DNA of 53,289 nt from Lentisphaeria bacterium (GCA_003526375.1 DPDG01000042.1:1-53289), one strand, 5' to 3'. Shown: positions 44,151 through 52,786, numbered from the stretch's first letter. Notes: a model not told the origin generated them from the letters alone. Numbers and translations are program-made.

Positions 44151-45248
44151 GTGGAGACGAAACATCAGAAAATTCTGCGGATACTTGAGGAACGGGCCAG
44201 AACTTCCGTGGTCGGAAGCTGTTTTGCCACGGAGGAAAAGCTCTGTTCCGAGTTCGGCGTTTCCCGCATGACGGTCAACAAGGTGATCTGCGCCCTTGTG
44301 GAAAAAGGGCTTTTGTACCGCATTCCCCTGAAAGGAACGTTTGTAAAGGAACCGCCAAAGAAATCCAGACACCTTGTCTACCTGATTCCGTGTCCGGACG
44401 CCATGGTTCTCGACAGTTGGGAGGCAGCCCGGAACCGGATCGTTTACAGCGGAATTCTCCGTGCGGCGCGGCAGGACGGGATCCGGCTGGAAACTCTTTC
44501 CATCTCTCCGGTGAATTCGCCCACGGAAATCGACTTCAGTTTTCTCGACCGGATCGGCAGGAACAGTTGTGTGATTGTTGACGGTGCGTGGTATGCGCAT
44601 GTGTATGAACGGCTGAATCAGGTGTCGGATCATATTCTCCTGATCGAATCAGGAGTGGAGTATACATGGAAAGAACAGTACCGGCATACTGCCTCCTGGC
44701 TGATTTCGCGTCTGGATTACCGGATGGCGGCATGGGAACTTTTCATGCGCTTTTTTAATGCGGGCTGCCGGAGAATCTGCCTGATGTATCCCTGGCTGTA
44801 TGATACCGATCCGTGGTGCCGGGGATATCGCGCTGCACTGGAGGAGACCGGATGCCCGGAGCTGCTTTGCGTGCAGGGGGATGGATTCGGAGAGCGTGAG
44901 CGGGATTTCCTCCGCGTCAACCGTTGCGATGCGGTGATCATGGGGGGACGCTGGATGCGCCGGATTGCGGCGCAGGATATTCATGCCGCCACCGGGCTGG
45001 ATCCGGGTATTCAGGTCGGGGTGTTTGATTATATCGAGTCGCTCAATTATATCGTAAGGAAACCGTTGTGCGCCTGTTTTGATCTGGCTGCCATCGGCTG
45101 TGATTCGGTGCACCGTCTGCTTCAGTGCGGCGGAGAGCCCGGAATCAAGGTGTTCGGGCCGGAGATCTGCGGAGACGGCGCGCAGACGGGAACTGGAAAA
45201 GATTTTTTATTCACCGGAACGGAAGAAAAACAGGGCAGATTGTTTTGA
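44151..45248 (+). CDS. GntR-family regulator with LacI-like sensor domain
   Basis: This 365-residue regulator has an N-terminal winged HTH (EEKLCSEFGVSRMTVNKVIC, then VEKGLLYRIPLKGTFV) of GntR type, joined to a sugar-binding-protein-like sensor domain of about 270 residues (HLVYLIPCPDAMVL, GRNSCVIVDGAWY, CRRICLMYPWLYD, CDAVIMGGRWM, FDLAAIGCDSVHRLL). This AraR-like fusion typically senses a pentose or other monosaccharide. The start is GTG at 44151 with AAGGAG 6 bases upstream. It precedes the pseudopilin, hydrolase and GH28 genes on the same strand, and a 14-base palindrome lies at its promoter. Confidence 0.85.
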   Translation: METKHQKILRILEERARTSVVGSCFATEEKLCSEFGVSRMTVNKVICALVEKGLLYRIPLKGTFVKEPPKKSRHLVYLIPCPDAMVLDSWEAARNRIVYSGILRAARQDGIRLETLSISPVNSPTEIDFSFLDRIGRNSCVIVDGAWYAHVYERLNQVSDHILLIESGVEYTWKEQYRHTASWLISRLDYRMAAWELFMRFFNAGCRRICLMYPWLYDTDPWCRGYRAALEETGCPELLCVQGDGFGERERDFLRVNRCDAVIMGGRWMRRIAAQDIHAATGLDPGIQVGVFDYIESLNYIVRKPLCACFDLAAIGCDSVHRLLQCGGEPGIKVFGPEICGDGAQTGTGKDFLFTGTEEKQGRLF

Positions 45249-45259
45249 AAGGAGTCATT

Positions 45260-45319
45260 ATGAAAGATAACGATGGAAAACGGCTTAATAGAGGAGGAAT
45301 CGAAATGCGCATTGTTTGA
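45260..45319 (+). CDS. 19-codon open frame with a strong ribosome-binding site
   Basis: The frame MKDNDGKRLNRGGIEMRIV is preceded by AAAGGAG at optimal spacing and lies between the GntR gene and the pseudopilin gene. A second good site (GAGGAGG) precedes its internal Met. It may be a leader peptide or simply a translated remnant. No homology can be claimed at this length. Confidence 0.3.
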   Translation: MKDNDGKRLNRGGIEMRIV

Positions 45320-45389
45320 ATTTTTTCATACTGCTTATTTTCCCGGAGAGTGGTCGTCAGAAATGATTTTGAATTGAGAAAGGAGAAAA

Positions 45390-46394
45390 ATGAAAAACGT
45401 TGAACGGAGTGAAAAACAGGTTTCCCGCGGAAAAATATTTCCCTGTGGAAAGAGCGGCGGATCATGCAGGATGCGGAAACAGCGTTACAATATGAGTTGT
45501 TTTACATTGATGAAACTGTTCATGATGAAGACTTGCAAAAGAGGGATTTCATTCCGGCACAGGCAATTTGCGACCGGTCTTCTTTTACCTTTCTTCATTC
45601 AATTATTCAAATGTTTTCCCGCTCTTTCTTACTTTCCTGTTCCCTGTTCGATATTCTCACTCCGCAGGGTGAAAATAGATATTTTCACATTGATCGAGCT
45701 TCTTATCGTAATAGCGATCATCGCGGTTCTTGCCGGTATGCTGCTGCCCGCTTTAGGCATGGCGAAGGAAAAAGCCAAGCTGGCGAACTGTGTCGGAAAT
45801 GTGAAAATGAATCTTCAGACACTGGCAATGTACACAATGGATTATAACGACTGGCATCTCGGCGGAGAAGTTTACTGTAATCCCGGCCTGACCGGCGATG
45901 ATGCCGTTTATGCGCACGGTTTTCTGGCTTTCCTGATCTGGGGCGGTTACGTCAAGGCGGTTGATCAGAGAAACAAGGCTCCGTGGACTTATCTGCTTCC
46001 GAAAAGCTGGGGATGCACCAAAACATCGGATACCCGGTATTACAATGGAATGGTCAGGTCATGGTTCAGTTACGGGCTTGTCGGAGACTTTCCGGAGGAT
46101 CGTGATCTGGCGGCTCAAACGGATGTCGCCTTTTTCAAGACCAATACCCGGAGATTTTCCTCGCCGTCGCGTATTCTTTATATGAGTGACGCATGGGCAG
46201 CCGGAACAAAGTGCCCTGTTCCCGTCTTTGACTGGCGGAGAAACCCGAAGCGCAATTATGGCATTGCCCTGAATCATCAGAAGAATATGGCTCCGATGGG
46301 ATTTCTTGACGGTCATTCCGAGGGACTGAAATCCAATATCCTGAAGAATGAATATCAATGCAATGCCGTTTTGGTTCCTGTGCCGAAGTTCTGA
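45390..46394 (+). CDS. Pseudopilin-like protein with an extended, doubled leader
   Basis: This 334-residue protein has a prepilin-type segment, IFTLIELLIVIAIIAVLAG, at residues 98-116, with Ile at -1 and Glu103 at +5, then MLLPALGMAKEKAK. Unlike the other three, nearly 100 residues precede it. These include an earlier look-alike, CFTLMKLFMMKTCKRG at 37-52, with Lys instead of Glu, and a hydrophobic Phe/Pro-rich stretch (LLLPFFIQLF, FPALSYFPVPCSIFS). The C-terminus has NHQKNMAPMGFLDGH, with ten residues between His and Asp-Gly rather than nine. AAAGGAG precedes the ATG. It heads the operon with the 668-residue hydrolase and GH28 gene. Confidence 0.8.
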   Translation: MKNVERSEKQVSRGKIFPCGKSGGSCRMRKQRYNMSCFTLMKLFMMKTCKRGISFRHRQFATGLLLPFFIQLFKCFPALSYFPVPCSIFSLRRVKIDIFTLIELLIVIAIIAVLAGMLLPALGMAKEKAKLANCVGNVKMNLQTLAMYTMDYNDWHLGGEVYCNPGLTGDDAVYAHGFLAFLIWGGYVKAVDQRNKAPWTYLLPKSWGCTKTSDTRYYNGMVRSWFSYGLVGDFPEDRDLAAQTDVAFFKTNTRRFSSPSRILYMSDAWAAGTKCPVPVFDWRRNPKRNYGIALNHQKNMAPMGFLDGHSEGLKSNILKNEYQCNAVLVPVPKF

Positions 46395-46428
46395 TTTTTG
46401 AAGTAATTTATATTGTCGGGAGAGTGAT

Positions 46429-48435
46429 ATGACCAGATTTGTTCTTTTATTTTTTTGCTGTGCGGTTCTTGCCGGCGGCTGTTTGACTTCTGCCGCTGCG
46501 TCGGAATACCGGGATGATGTTCAAAGCGGCAGAATTGTGTTTGCCACCGGATTTGAAACTGCCGCCGAGCAGGAGATGAAACTGCCGCAGTGTTATTCGA
46601 TCGGGCGTTTCGGGCGCAACGGGAGCCACTGCCTGAAAGTGGAACGCCGCAATCCGAAAGCTTACACACTGAAAGGGTTCCGCGTTTCCGTCGTTCCGGG
46701 GAAAAACTATCTCCTTGAGTTCTATGCCAGGAGCGGAAATCTCAGGAGAAACTCGTCTTCCAGCGGAGCGCCCGGAATTGCCGGATTCGAATACTACGGT
46801 TCCGACGGAAAATGGATCGCCGGAAAATATCTTCATCTGGGAGTGCCGGGGGAGGAATGGCGGAAATATTCGCTGACGCTGTCGATTCCGGAAAATCCGA
46901 AGATTGCGAAAGTATCGCTTCTTTTCTATCTCTGCAAGGGATGGACGGGGACTCTGTGGATTGATGACATCATGCTGAGAAATCTCGGAACGATTCATTC
47001 TGCGGTGATTGTCGAACCGGGGAATCTCTGTTTCAGAAACGGTGACGGACGCTTTATCCTGAAATGCAATCAGGACTCTCCGGATGCTCTGGCGGCGCGC
47101 CTGACTCTTTCGAACGGCGGTAAAGATTATGAACAGGTTCTGGAGGTCGGACCGGATAAAATATTGAGAGGTGATTTCGGAAAACTTTCACCGGGAAAAG
47201 CCGGTCTCAAGATCGAACTTCTCGACAGAAAAAGAAAAAAGATCATTGCACGCGAAAGTTTCAGGATGAGGGTCACGGACGGCAAGGTCCCGGAAAACGC
47301 CGCCCTGATCGACCGGTATGGACGGCTCATCGTCAACGGGAAACCCTTTATGCCGGTCGGTGCATTTGCCACGCTCGACGGCAATCTGGAAAAGCAGGTG
47401 GGGCGCTTGCAGGAAGCGGGCTTGAATTCCGTGATCGGTTATTGCAACTTTGCAATGAAAGCCGCTCCTGCAAAGAAGACGCAGCAGGAAAATATTCTCG
47501 CTGCTCTGGATCTGCTGGAACGCAGCGGGATCAAAAGTATTTTCTGTGTCAAGGAGTGCATTCCCGATTTCGGAACGGGAGAAAGCTTCGACGGAGTGAG
47601 AGGGTGGCTGGAGCCCGTAAGAGAGATCGCCCGCGCAATCCGGAAACATCCCGCGCTTCTTGCATGGTATATCGGTGATGAAGTGCCGGTTTCAAATATC
47701 GGCAATCTCATCAGGCTCCGCGAGACACTTGCCGAAGAAGACCCTTTTCATCCTGCGTGGACAGTGACTTATGAGGCGAATGAGTTTCCGAGATATGCAA
47801 CGGCTTCCGATATTGTCGGGTATGACGGATACCCTTTCCGCAAAAAATCCGTTCCCGTGGATCTGCGCCGCCATTACGAGAATATTCTCAAGATGAATTC
47901 GGCGGGGCTTCCGCACTGGGGAGTACCGCAGGTTTTCTGCTGGGGCAATCATCTGGCGGAGAACAGAAGCGAATATGGAGATTATATTGTGCCGTCGCTG
48001 GAGAACATGCGCACCGCCGCCCTGCTTTTTGTTGCCGGAGGAGCGAAAGGTTTTCTCTTTTACAGTATGCAGGATATTTTTACACTGTCCGGAAAATACA
48101 ATCCCGATCCTGCCGCCCATGCCGCGGAACAATGGAAGAAAGTCGGGAAAACGGCTGAGATGCTCAAAGAACTTGAACCGTTCATCATGAGTGCCGAGCC
48201 TGCTCCGGGGGTGACATTTGACGGGACGCGTGCGGCTGTCAGAGCCTTCCGCGCAGAAGACGGGCGTGAATGTGTTGTGATTGTCCCGTTCAGGGAAAAG
48301 ACCGGACCGATCAAGCTGAAAATCGGTTCGGAGAAGGAGTTCGTCTCGAAATACGGGCATACCGGGAATACGGGGGACGGCATGTATGAATTTACGGCGG
48401 ATCGTCTGGAATCCGATCTTCTTTTTTCACGTTGA
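46429..48435 (+). CDS. Secreted carbohydrate-binding and TIM-barrel glycoside-hydrolase-like protein
   Basis: This 668-residue exported protein has a signal ending near a Gly-Gly-Cys (LAGGC), so it may be a lipoprotein. A CBM4/9-like sandwich at about 25-190 (VVPGKNYLLEFYARSGN, TLWIDDIMLRN) is followed by a small beta domain and a GH-A-like barrel from IVNGKPFMPVGAFAT. HPALLAWYIGDE places a candidate acid/base Glu near 418, and DIVGYDGYPF follows. It is paralogous over its full length to the 683-residue protein at 13066-15117. The operon also encodes a GH28 protein, which suggests a pectin-related substrate for this copy. The exact family is not recognised. Confidence 0.78.
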   Translation: MTRFVLLFFCCAVLAGGCLTSAAASEYRDDVQSGRIVFATGFETAAEQEMKLPQCYSIGRFGRNGSHCLKVERRNPKAYTLKGFRVSVVPGKNYLLEFYARSGNLRRNSSSSGAPGIAGFEYYGSDGKWIAGKYLHLGVPGEEWRKYSLTLSIPENPKIAKVSLLFYLCKGWTGTLWIDDIMLRNLGTIHSAVIVEPGNLCFRNGDGRFILKCNQDSPDALAARLTLSNGGKDYEQVLEVGPDKILRGDFGKLSPGKAGLKIELLDRKRKKIIARESFRMRVTDGKVPENAALIDRYGRLIVNGKPFMPVGAFATLDGNLEKQVGRLQEAGLNSVIGYCNFAMKAAPAKKTQQENILAALDLLERSGIKSIFCVKECIPDFGTGESFDGVRGWLEPVREIARAIRKHPALLAWYIGDEVPVSNIGNLIRLRETLAEEDPFHPAWTVTYEANEFPRYATASDIVGYDGYPFRKKSVPVDLRRHYENILKMNSAGLPHWGVPQVFCWGNHLAENRSEYGDYIVPSLENMRTAALLFVAGGAKGFLFYSMQDIFTLSGKYNPDPAAHAAEQWKKVGKTAEMLKELEPFIMSAEPAPGVTFDGTRAAVRAFRAEDGRECVVIVPFREKTGPIKLKIGSEKEFVSKYGHTGNTGDGMYEFTADRLESDLLFSR

Positions 48436-48457
48436 ACTGATGACAGGAATGAAATAA

Positions 48458-49744
48458 ATGAACAATGTTCTTGATTTCGGCGCCAGAGGCGACGGCATTG
48501 CAAAAGACACTGCTCCGGTCCAGGCGGCTCTGGACGCGGGAGGAATCGTATTCTTCCCTCCGGGGACTTATCTGTGCGGCACTCTGTATCTGCGCTCGAA
48601 CGGCGGGCTGGAACTTTCCCCCGGGGCGGTTCTGCTGGCGAGCCCGGACAGGGAGGATTACAATGCCGATGATTTCTGCCCGCAGAACCGGGTCGCCGGA
48701 CAGGAGAAAGTTTCGGGAGCCCATTTCATCGTCGCACTGGAGGCGGAGAATGTCACGATCCGCGGCGGTGGACGGATCGACGGCAGCCGCGAAGCCTTTT
48801 ACAGCGACTGGACGCCGGGGTACCGTGATTTCAACATCACTTCCTGGCGTCCGGGGCAGATGCTGTATTTCTGTGAATCCCGCAACATCCACCTGGAAGA
48901 TGTCCAGCTTTACAACGCTCCCTACTGGACCTGTTTTCTGCACGGGTGCGAGGATGTTTTCGTGAAAGGGCTCAGAATTTACAACGACCAGCGCACCGCG
49001 AACGGTGACGGCATCGACATCGACTGCTGCCGGCGCGTCACGGTGAGCGACTGCATCATTGATTCCGGCGACGACTGCATCACGCTCCGCGGGAATTCCG
49101 CACCGTTGAAGAACAAGGGCGCGTGCGAGCATATTGCGATAACGAACTGCATTCTCCATACCTGCTGCAACGCGATCCGGATCGGAGTCGGAAACGGAAT
49201 TGTCCGTGACTGCGTGATAAGCAATATCGTATTTCATGAGACGCGGACCGCGATCTGCATTGTCTCCAACTATCTTTCCGATAAAAGTAAAGGTGTCCAG
49301 ATCGAAGACATTCTGTTCAGCAATCTGCGGATGGAGGCGGAACGGGCATTCGTGGTCCTTTCCAGTGCCTCCGGCGCACAGGACTATCCCGCCGCGAAAC
49401 GGATACGGAACATTCAGTTCAGGAATGTCAGCGGAACCGTTTCCGAACCGTCGCTGATTGCCGGAAATGCCGGCGGCGGAGTTTCCGGGCTTCTGTTCGA
49501 CAATATTGTGTTCCGGCATGACTGTTCCCGCACACTTCGGATAGAGAAAAATCCCGCCGCCGTATTCGGCGAATGGAACAGGCTGCAGCCGGACGGTGTT
49601 TTTTATATCGCAAACGCTTCTGAAATTGAGCTGACGGACGTGAAAGTTTCCTGCTTCAACGGCGTTTTCCCGTATTCGTCCGGGATTGTGGAATACCGTA
49701 CGGAGAAACTCCGGGTGAATCACTGTGATTTCGGACTGAAATGA
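48458..49744 (+). CDS. GH28-family pectin-active hydrolase
   Basis: This 428-residue right-handed beta-helix protein of the polygalacturonase family begins LDFGARGDGIAKDTAPVQAA and continues with VFFPPGTYLCGTL. The catalytic stretch has TANGDGIDIDC and DSGDDCITLR, giving the expected acidic residues. The usual Gly-His-Gly after them is replaced by HTCCNAIRIGVGNG, so the conserved His is missing or shifted. No signal peptide is seen, so it may act inside the cell on oligogalacturonides. AGGAATG precedes the start. It is the last gene of the GntR-controlled set. Confidence 0.85.
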   Translation: MNNVLDFGARGDGIAKDTAPVQAALDAGGIVFFPPGTYLCGTLYLRSNGGLELSPGAVLLASPDREDYNADDFCPQNRVAGQEKVSGAHFIVALEAENVTIRGGGRIDGSREAFYSDWTPGYRDFNITSWRPGQMLYFCESRNIHLEDVQLYNAPYWTCFLHGCEDVFVKGLRIYNDQRTANGDGIDIDCCRRVTVSDCIIDSGDDCITLRGNSAPLKNKGACEHIAITNCILHTCCNAIRIGVGNGIVRDCVISNIVFHETRTAICIVSNYLSDKSKGVQIEDILFSNLRMEAERAFVVLSSASGAQDYPAAKRIRNIQFRNVSGTVSEPSLIAGNAGGGVSGLLFDNIVFRHDCSRTLRIEKNPAAVFGEWNRLQPDGVFYIANASEIELTDVKVSCFNGVFPYSSGIVEYRTEKLRVNHCDFGLK

Positions 49745-49806
49745 GTGACGGAGTCCGGTTCGTGTTTCTTTTCTGAAAAAGGTCCGGGCTTTCTGAATGT
49801 TTTCTG

Positions 49807-49844
49807 TTGAATTTAATATTTTACGGGTTAAATTACAACCCTAA
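49807..49844 (+). promoter_or_regulatory. Promoter and inverted repeat of the DtxR-feoB operon
   Basis: TTGAAT (49807-49812) and TAAATT (49829-49834) are 16 bases apart. An imperfect inverted repeat, TTAcGGGTT-aaattac-AACCCTAA (49821-49844), overlaps the -10. It resembles DtxR/IdeR sites in size and in the TTAGG half site, so metal-dependent self-repression is likely. Confidence 0.5.
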
Positions 49845-49869
49845 GAATATTAAAGGACGGTTTTTTATC

Positions 49870-50556
49870 ATGGAAATGGAAAAGATTTCAAGCAGTCTGG
49901 AAGATTATCTGGAGGCGATTGCCGAGATCATCGAAGACAACGGGCACGCGCATACGAAAGATATTGCCGATAAACTGCATGTGAAAATGCCGTCTGTCAC
50001 CAGCGCGCTTCAGACCCTCTCCGCAAAAGGGTTGATCCGTTATCAATCCCATGCTCCGGTTGTGCTGACTGCCGCGGGAAGCGAACGCGCCGCCGTGATC
50101 CGGCTGCGCCATGCGGCATTCAATAATTTTTTCCGCGAAATATTGAAACTCTCGCCGGAGGAGGCGAATGACACCGCCTGCAAGGTGGAGCATATCGTCT
50201 GCGAAAAAGTGATGTCCCGCTTTGTCAGCCTGACCGATGCGATCATGCAGAGGAGCGATTGTGCAGAACTGCGGAAATACCTGGAACAGACGATGCCGCA
50301 GATCTGTTCGGATTCGACGGAGGATCTGGTGTCTCTGGATCAGTTGGCTGTGGGGCAGTCCGGAATCGTTGTGCGGGTGAGCAATACCTTGCGCGGGATC
50401 AAGAAATTTGCCGACCTGGGGCTGGTCAACGGGACACTTCTCCAGATGGAGGGGCACGCTCCGTTCGGAGATCTGCTCCGGATCCGTGTCATGGGGAGCA
50501 GCCTTTCCATGCGCGCCAAGGATGCCGCCCATATCTGGCTGCGGTTGACGGAATAA
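49870..50556 (+). CDS. DtxR-family metal-dependent regulator with FeoA domain
   Basis: This is a regulator of about 228 residues. The N-terminal winged HTH starts LEDYLEAIAEIIEDNGHAHT and continues KDIADKLHVKMPSVTSALQT. The dimerisation and metal-binding region has RLRHAAFNNFFREIL and CKVEHIVCEKVMSRF, with Cys, Glu and His ligands at the expected DtxR/MntR spacing. A C-terminal FeoA/SH3-like domain starts near LVSLDQLAVGQSGIV and contains KFADLGLVNGTLLQM. I chose the ATG at 49870, with AAAGGA about 12 bases upstream. It precedes feoB by about 55 bases, so it most likely represses iron uptake when iron is sufficient. Confidence 0.9.
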   Translation: MEMEKISSSLEDYLEAIAEIIEDNGHAHTKDIADKLHVKMPSVTSALQTLSAKGLIRYQSHAPVVLTAAGSERAAVIRLRHAAFNNFFREILKLSPEEANDTACKVEHIVCEKVMSRFVSLTDAIMQRSDCAELRKYLEQTMPQICSDSTEDLVSLDQLAVGQSGIVVRVSNTLRGIKKFADLGLVNGTLLQMEGHAPFGDLLRIRVMGSSLSMRAKDAAHIWLRLTE

Positions 50557-50613
50557 AAAATCGGAAGACGGAGTTCAGTTTTTCCGAATGAAACAAGAAA
50601 GATGGGAACCATT

Positions 50614-52761
50614 ATGAAGCAGAAATTTCGGGTGGCGCTGGCTGGAAACCCGAATTGCGGGAAAACTACAATATTCAATTATCTCACCGGAGCCCACCAG
50701 CATGTCGGGAACTATTCGGGGGTTACGGTCGAGCGGAAATCCGGAGTGTGCCATATCGGTTCCATTGAAGTGGAAGTCATTGACCTGCCGGGTATTTACA
50801 GCCTGTCTTCCTCCTCGCCTGAAGAAAAAGTCGCATTCAATGAACTGCTGACGCAGGAGATTGACCTGATCCTGAATATCATCGACGCCGGAAATCCCCA
50901 GCGGAATCTTTATCTGACGACTCAGCTTGCGGAACTCGGCGTGCCGATGTTGCTTGTATTCAATATGGCGGACGATGCGCACCGGCGCGGGCTGAAGTTC
51001 AATATCCCGATTCTGGAACGTTATTTCGGCGCTCCGATTGTCCGCACTGTAGGCGCGCGGGGCAGGGGGATTGAGCACATGAAATCGCAGATGGCGAAAC
51101 TCCTGCTGGCGGAACAGCCGCAGTATCCGGCGCGTCTGCGCTACGGCGAATCTCTGGATAACATGATCGCGGAAGTGGAAGGGATGATTTCGAAGCTGGA
51201 TCTTTCCTCGCTTGCGGGGGTGCCGGTGCGCTATTTTGCAATCAAGCTTCTGGAAGGCGATGCTTATCTCTGTTCGCTTCCCGTTTTCGCTCCGGTGGCG
51301 GATGAGATCGCCGGACTGCGCACGAAGCTGGCGGTAAGGTTCGGTGTGGACTGTGAGACGATTCTGCCCGATGCCCGTTACGGCATGATTTCCGGCGCCT
51401 GCCGTGAGGCGATCCGCATTACGAATGAACGCCGCCAGCAGCTTTCGGACAATATCGACCGGGTCATGACGAACCGTTACCTCGGACTGCCGATTTTCCT
51501 GTTGATCATGTTTGCGATTTTCGCCCTGACTTTTCTTTGCGCGGAACCGTTTGTGGGGCTGCTAGAAAACTTCTTCGACTGGCTTGCCGATACCATTACG
51601 AAGCTCTGGCCCGAGGGCCGTCTGGAGTTCATCCGCGCACTGATTGCCGACGGCATCATCGGCGGTGTCGGCGGAGTGCTCGGATTCCTGCCGAATATTC
51701 TGTTCCTGTTTCTCGGTATCGCATTTCTGGAAGGGACCGGCTATATGGCGCGCGCGGCTTACGTGATGGACGGTTTCATGCACATCTTCGGGCTTCACGG
51801 CAAGAGTTTCATTCCGATGCTGCTCGGTTTCGGATGCACCGTGCCGGCTGTGCTGGCGACGCGTAGCATTGAATCCGAGAAAGACCGTCTGACCACGATC
51901 ATGGTGCTTCCGCTGATGAGCTGCAGCGCGCGCCTGCCGATTTATTCGCTTCTGATTCCGGCATTTTTCCCGCAGAAATTTCAGGCGTTGACCATGTGGA
52001 TCATCTATGTGCTTGGAATTGTGCTGGCTCTGATCGGGGCGCGGGTCATGAAATCGACTTTGTTCAAAGGGAGCGATGAGGTTTATCTGATGGAGCTGCC
52101 GCCTTACCGTATGCCGACTTTCAAAAGCCTGCTGATTCATATGTGGGAACGTTCTCTGTGTTACCTGCGCAAGGCGGGAACCTTGATTCTGCTGGCATCC
52201 ATTCTCCTGTTTGTGATCAATACCCTGCCGGAAAAAACGCATTTCTCCCGGAACTATGCGCAGGAAATCACCGCGCTTGAAGAGTCGGGGACGGTTCCGG
52301 AGGCGGAGAGGAAAGAAAAGATCATGCACCTTGAGGGGCAGCGGAAGATGGAGAGTCTGGAATATTCCGTCGCGGGGCGTATCGGGCGCACTCTGGAGGT
52401 CGTGATGAAACCGATCGGTTTTGACTGGCGGATCTGTTCCGCCCTGATCGGCGCTTTTGCCGCCAAGGAGCTCTTCGTCTCCCAGCTTGGAATTCTTTTT
52501 TCCATGACGGAGGTGGAGGAAGCGACTCCGCTCCAGACGGTTCTGAAAGCGAATTACACTCCGCTTCAGGCATTCTGCATGATGGTGTTCTGCCTTGTTT
52601 CCATGCCGTGTGTCGGGACGGTCGCCGTGGTAAGGCGCGAGACCAATTCATGGAAACTGACGCTGCTTCAATTGTTCGGGCTGACACTGAGCGCATATTT
52701 ACTGTGTCTCGTTATCTATCAGCTTGGAAGTCTGCTCCGGATCGGCACATCTTTGTTATAA
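50614..52761 (+). CDS. feoB: Ferrous iron transport protein B
   Basis: This 715-residue inner-membrane Fe(II) transporter has an N-terminal G domain: G1 LAGNPNCGKTT, G2 around GNYSGVTVE, G3 VIDLPGIYSL and G4 VFNMAD. A helical spacer and the polytopic part follow, with the two Gate motifs around MLLGFGCTVPAVLATRS and LIGAFAAKELFVSQLG. Length is within the usual range. The ATG at 50614 puts the G1 motif in its normal place; an ATG four codons upstream is possible. No separate feoA or feoC is present; the only FeoA-like domain is fused to the regulator upstream. Confidence 0.95.
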   Translation: MKQKFRVALAGNPNCGKTTIFNYLTGAHQHVGNYSGVTVERKSGVCHIGSIEVEVIDLPGIYSLSSSSPEEKVAFNELLTQEIDLILNIIDAGNPQRNLYLTTQLAELGVPMLLVFNMADDAHRRGLKFNIPILERYFGAPIVRTVGARGRGIEHMKSQMAKLLLAEQPQYPARLRYGESLDNMIAEVEGMISKLDLSSLAGVPVRYFAIKLLEGDAYLCSLPVFAPVADEIAGLRTKLAVRFGVDCETILPDARYGMISGACREAIRITNERRQQLSDNIDRVMTNRYLGLPIFLLIMFAIFALTFLCAEPFVGLLENFFDWLADTITKLWPEGRLEFIRALIADGIIGGVGGVLGFLPNILFLFLGIAFLEGTGYMARAAYVMDGFMHIFGLHGKSFIPMLLGFGCTVPAVLATRSIESEKDRLTTIMVLPLMSCSARLPIYSLLIPAFFPQKFQALTMWIIYVLGIVLALIGARVMKSTLFKGSDEVYLMELPPYRMPTFKSLLIHMWERSLCYLRKAGTLILLASILLFVINTLPEKTHFSRNYAQEITALEESGTVPEAERKEKIMHLEGQRKMESLEYSVAGRIGRTLEVVMKPIGFDWRICSALIGAFAAKELFVSQLGILFSMTEVEEATPLQTVLKANYTPLQAFCMMVFCLVSMPCVGTVAVVRRETNSWKLTLLQLFGLTLSAYLLCLVIYQLGSLLRIGTSLL

Positions 52762-52786
52762 AGTGTTCCTTGTACGGTAATTTTCC

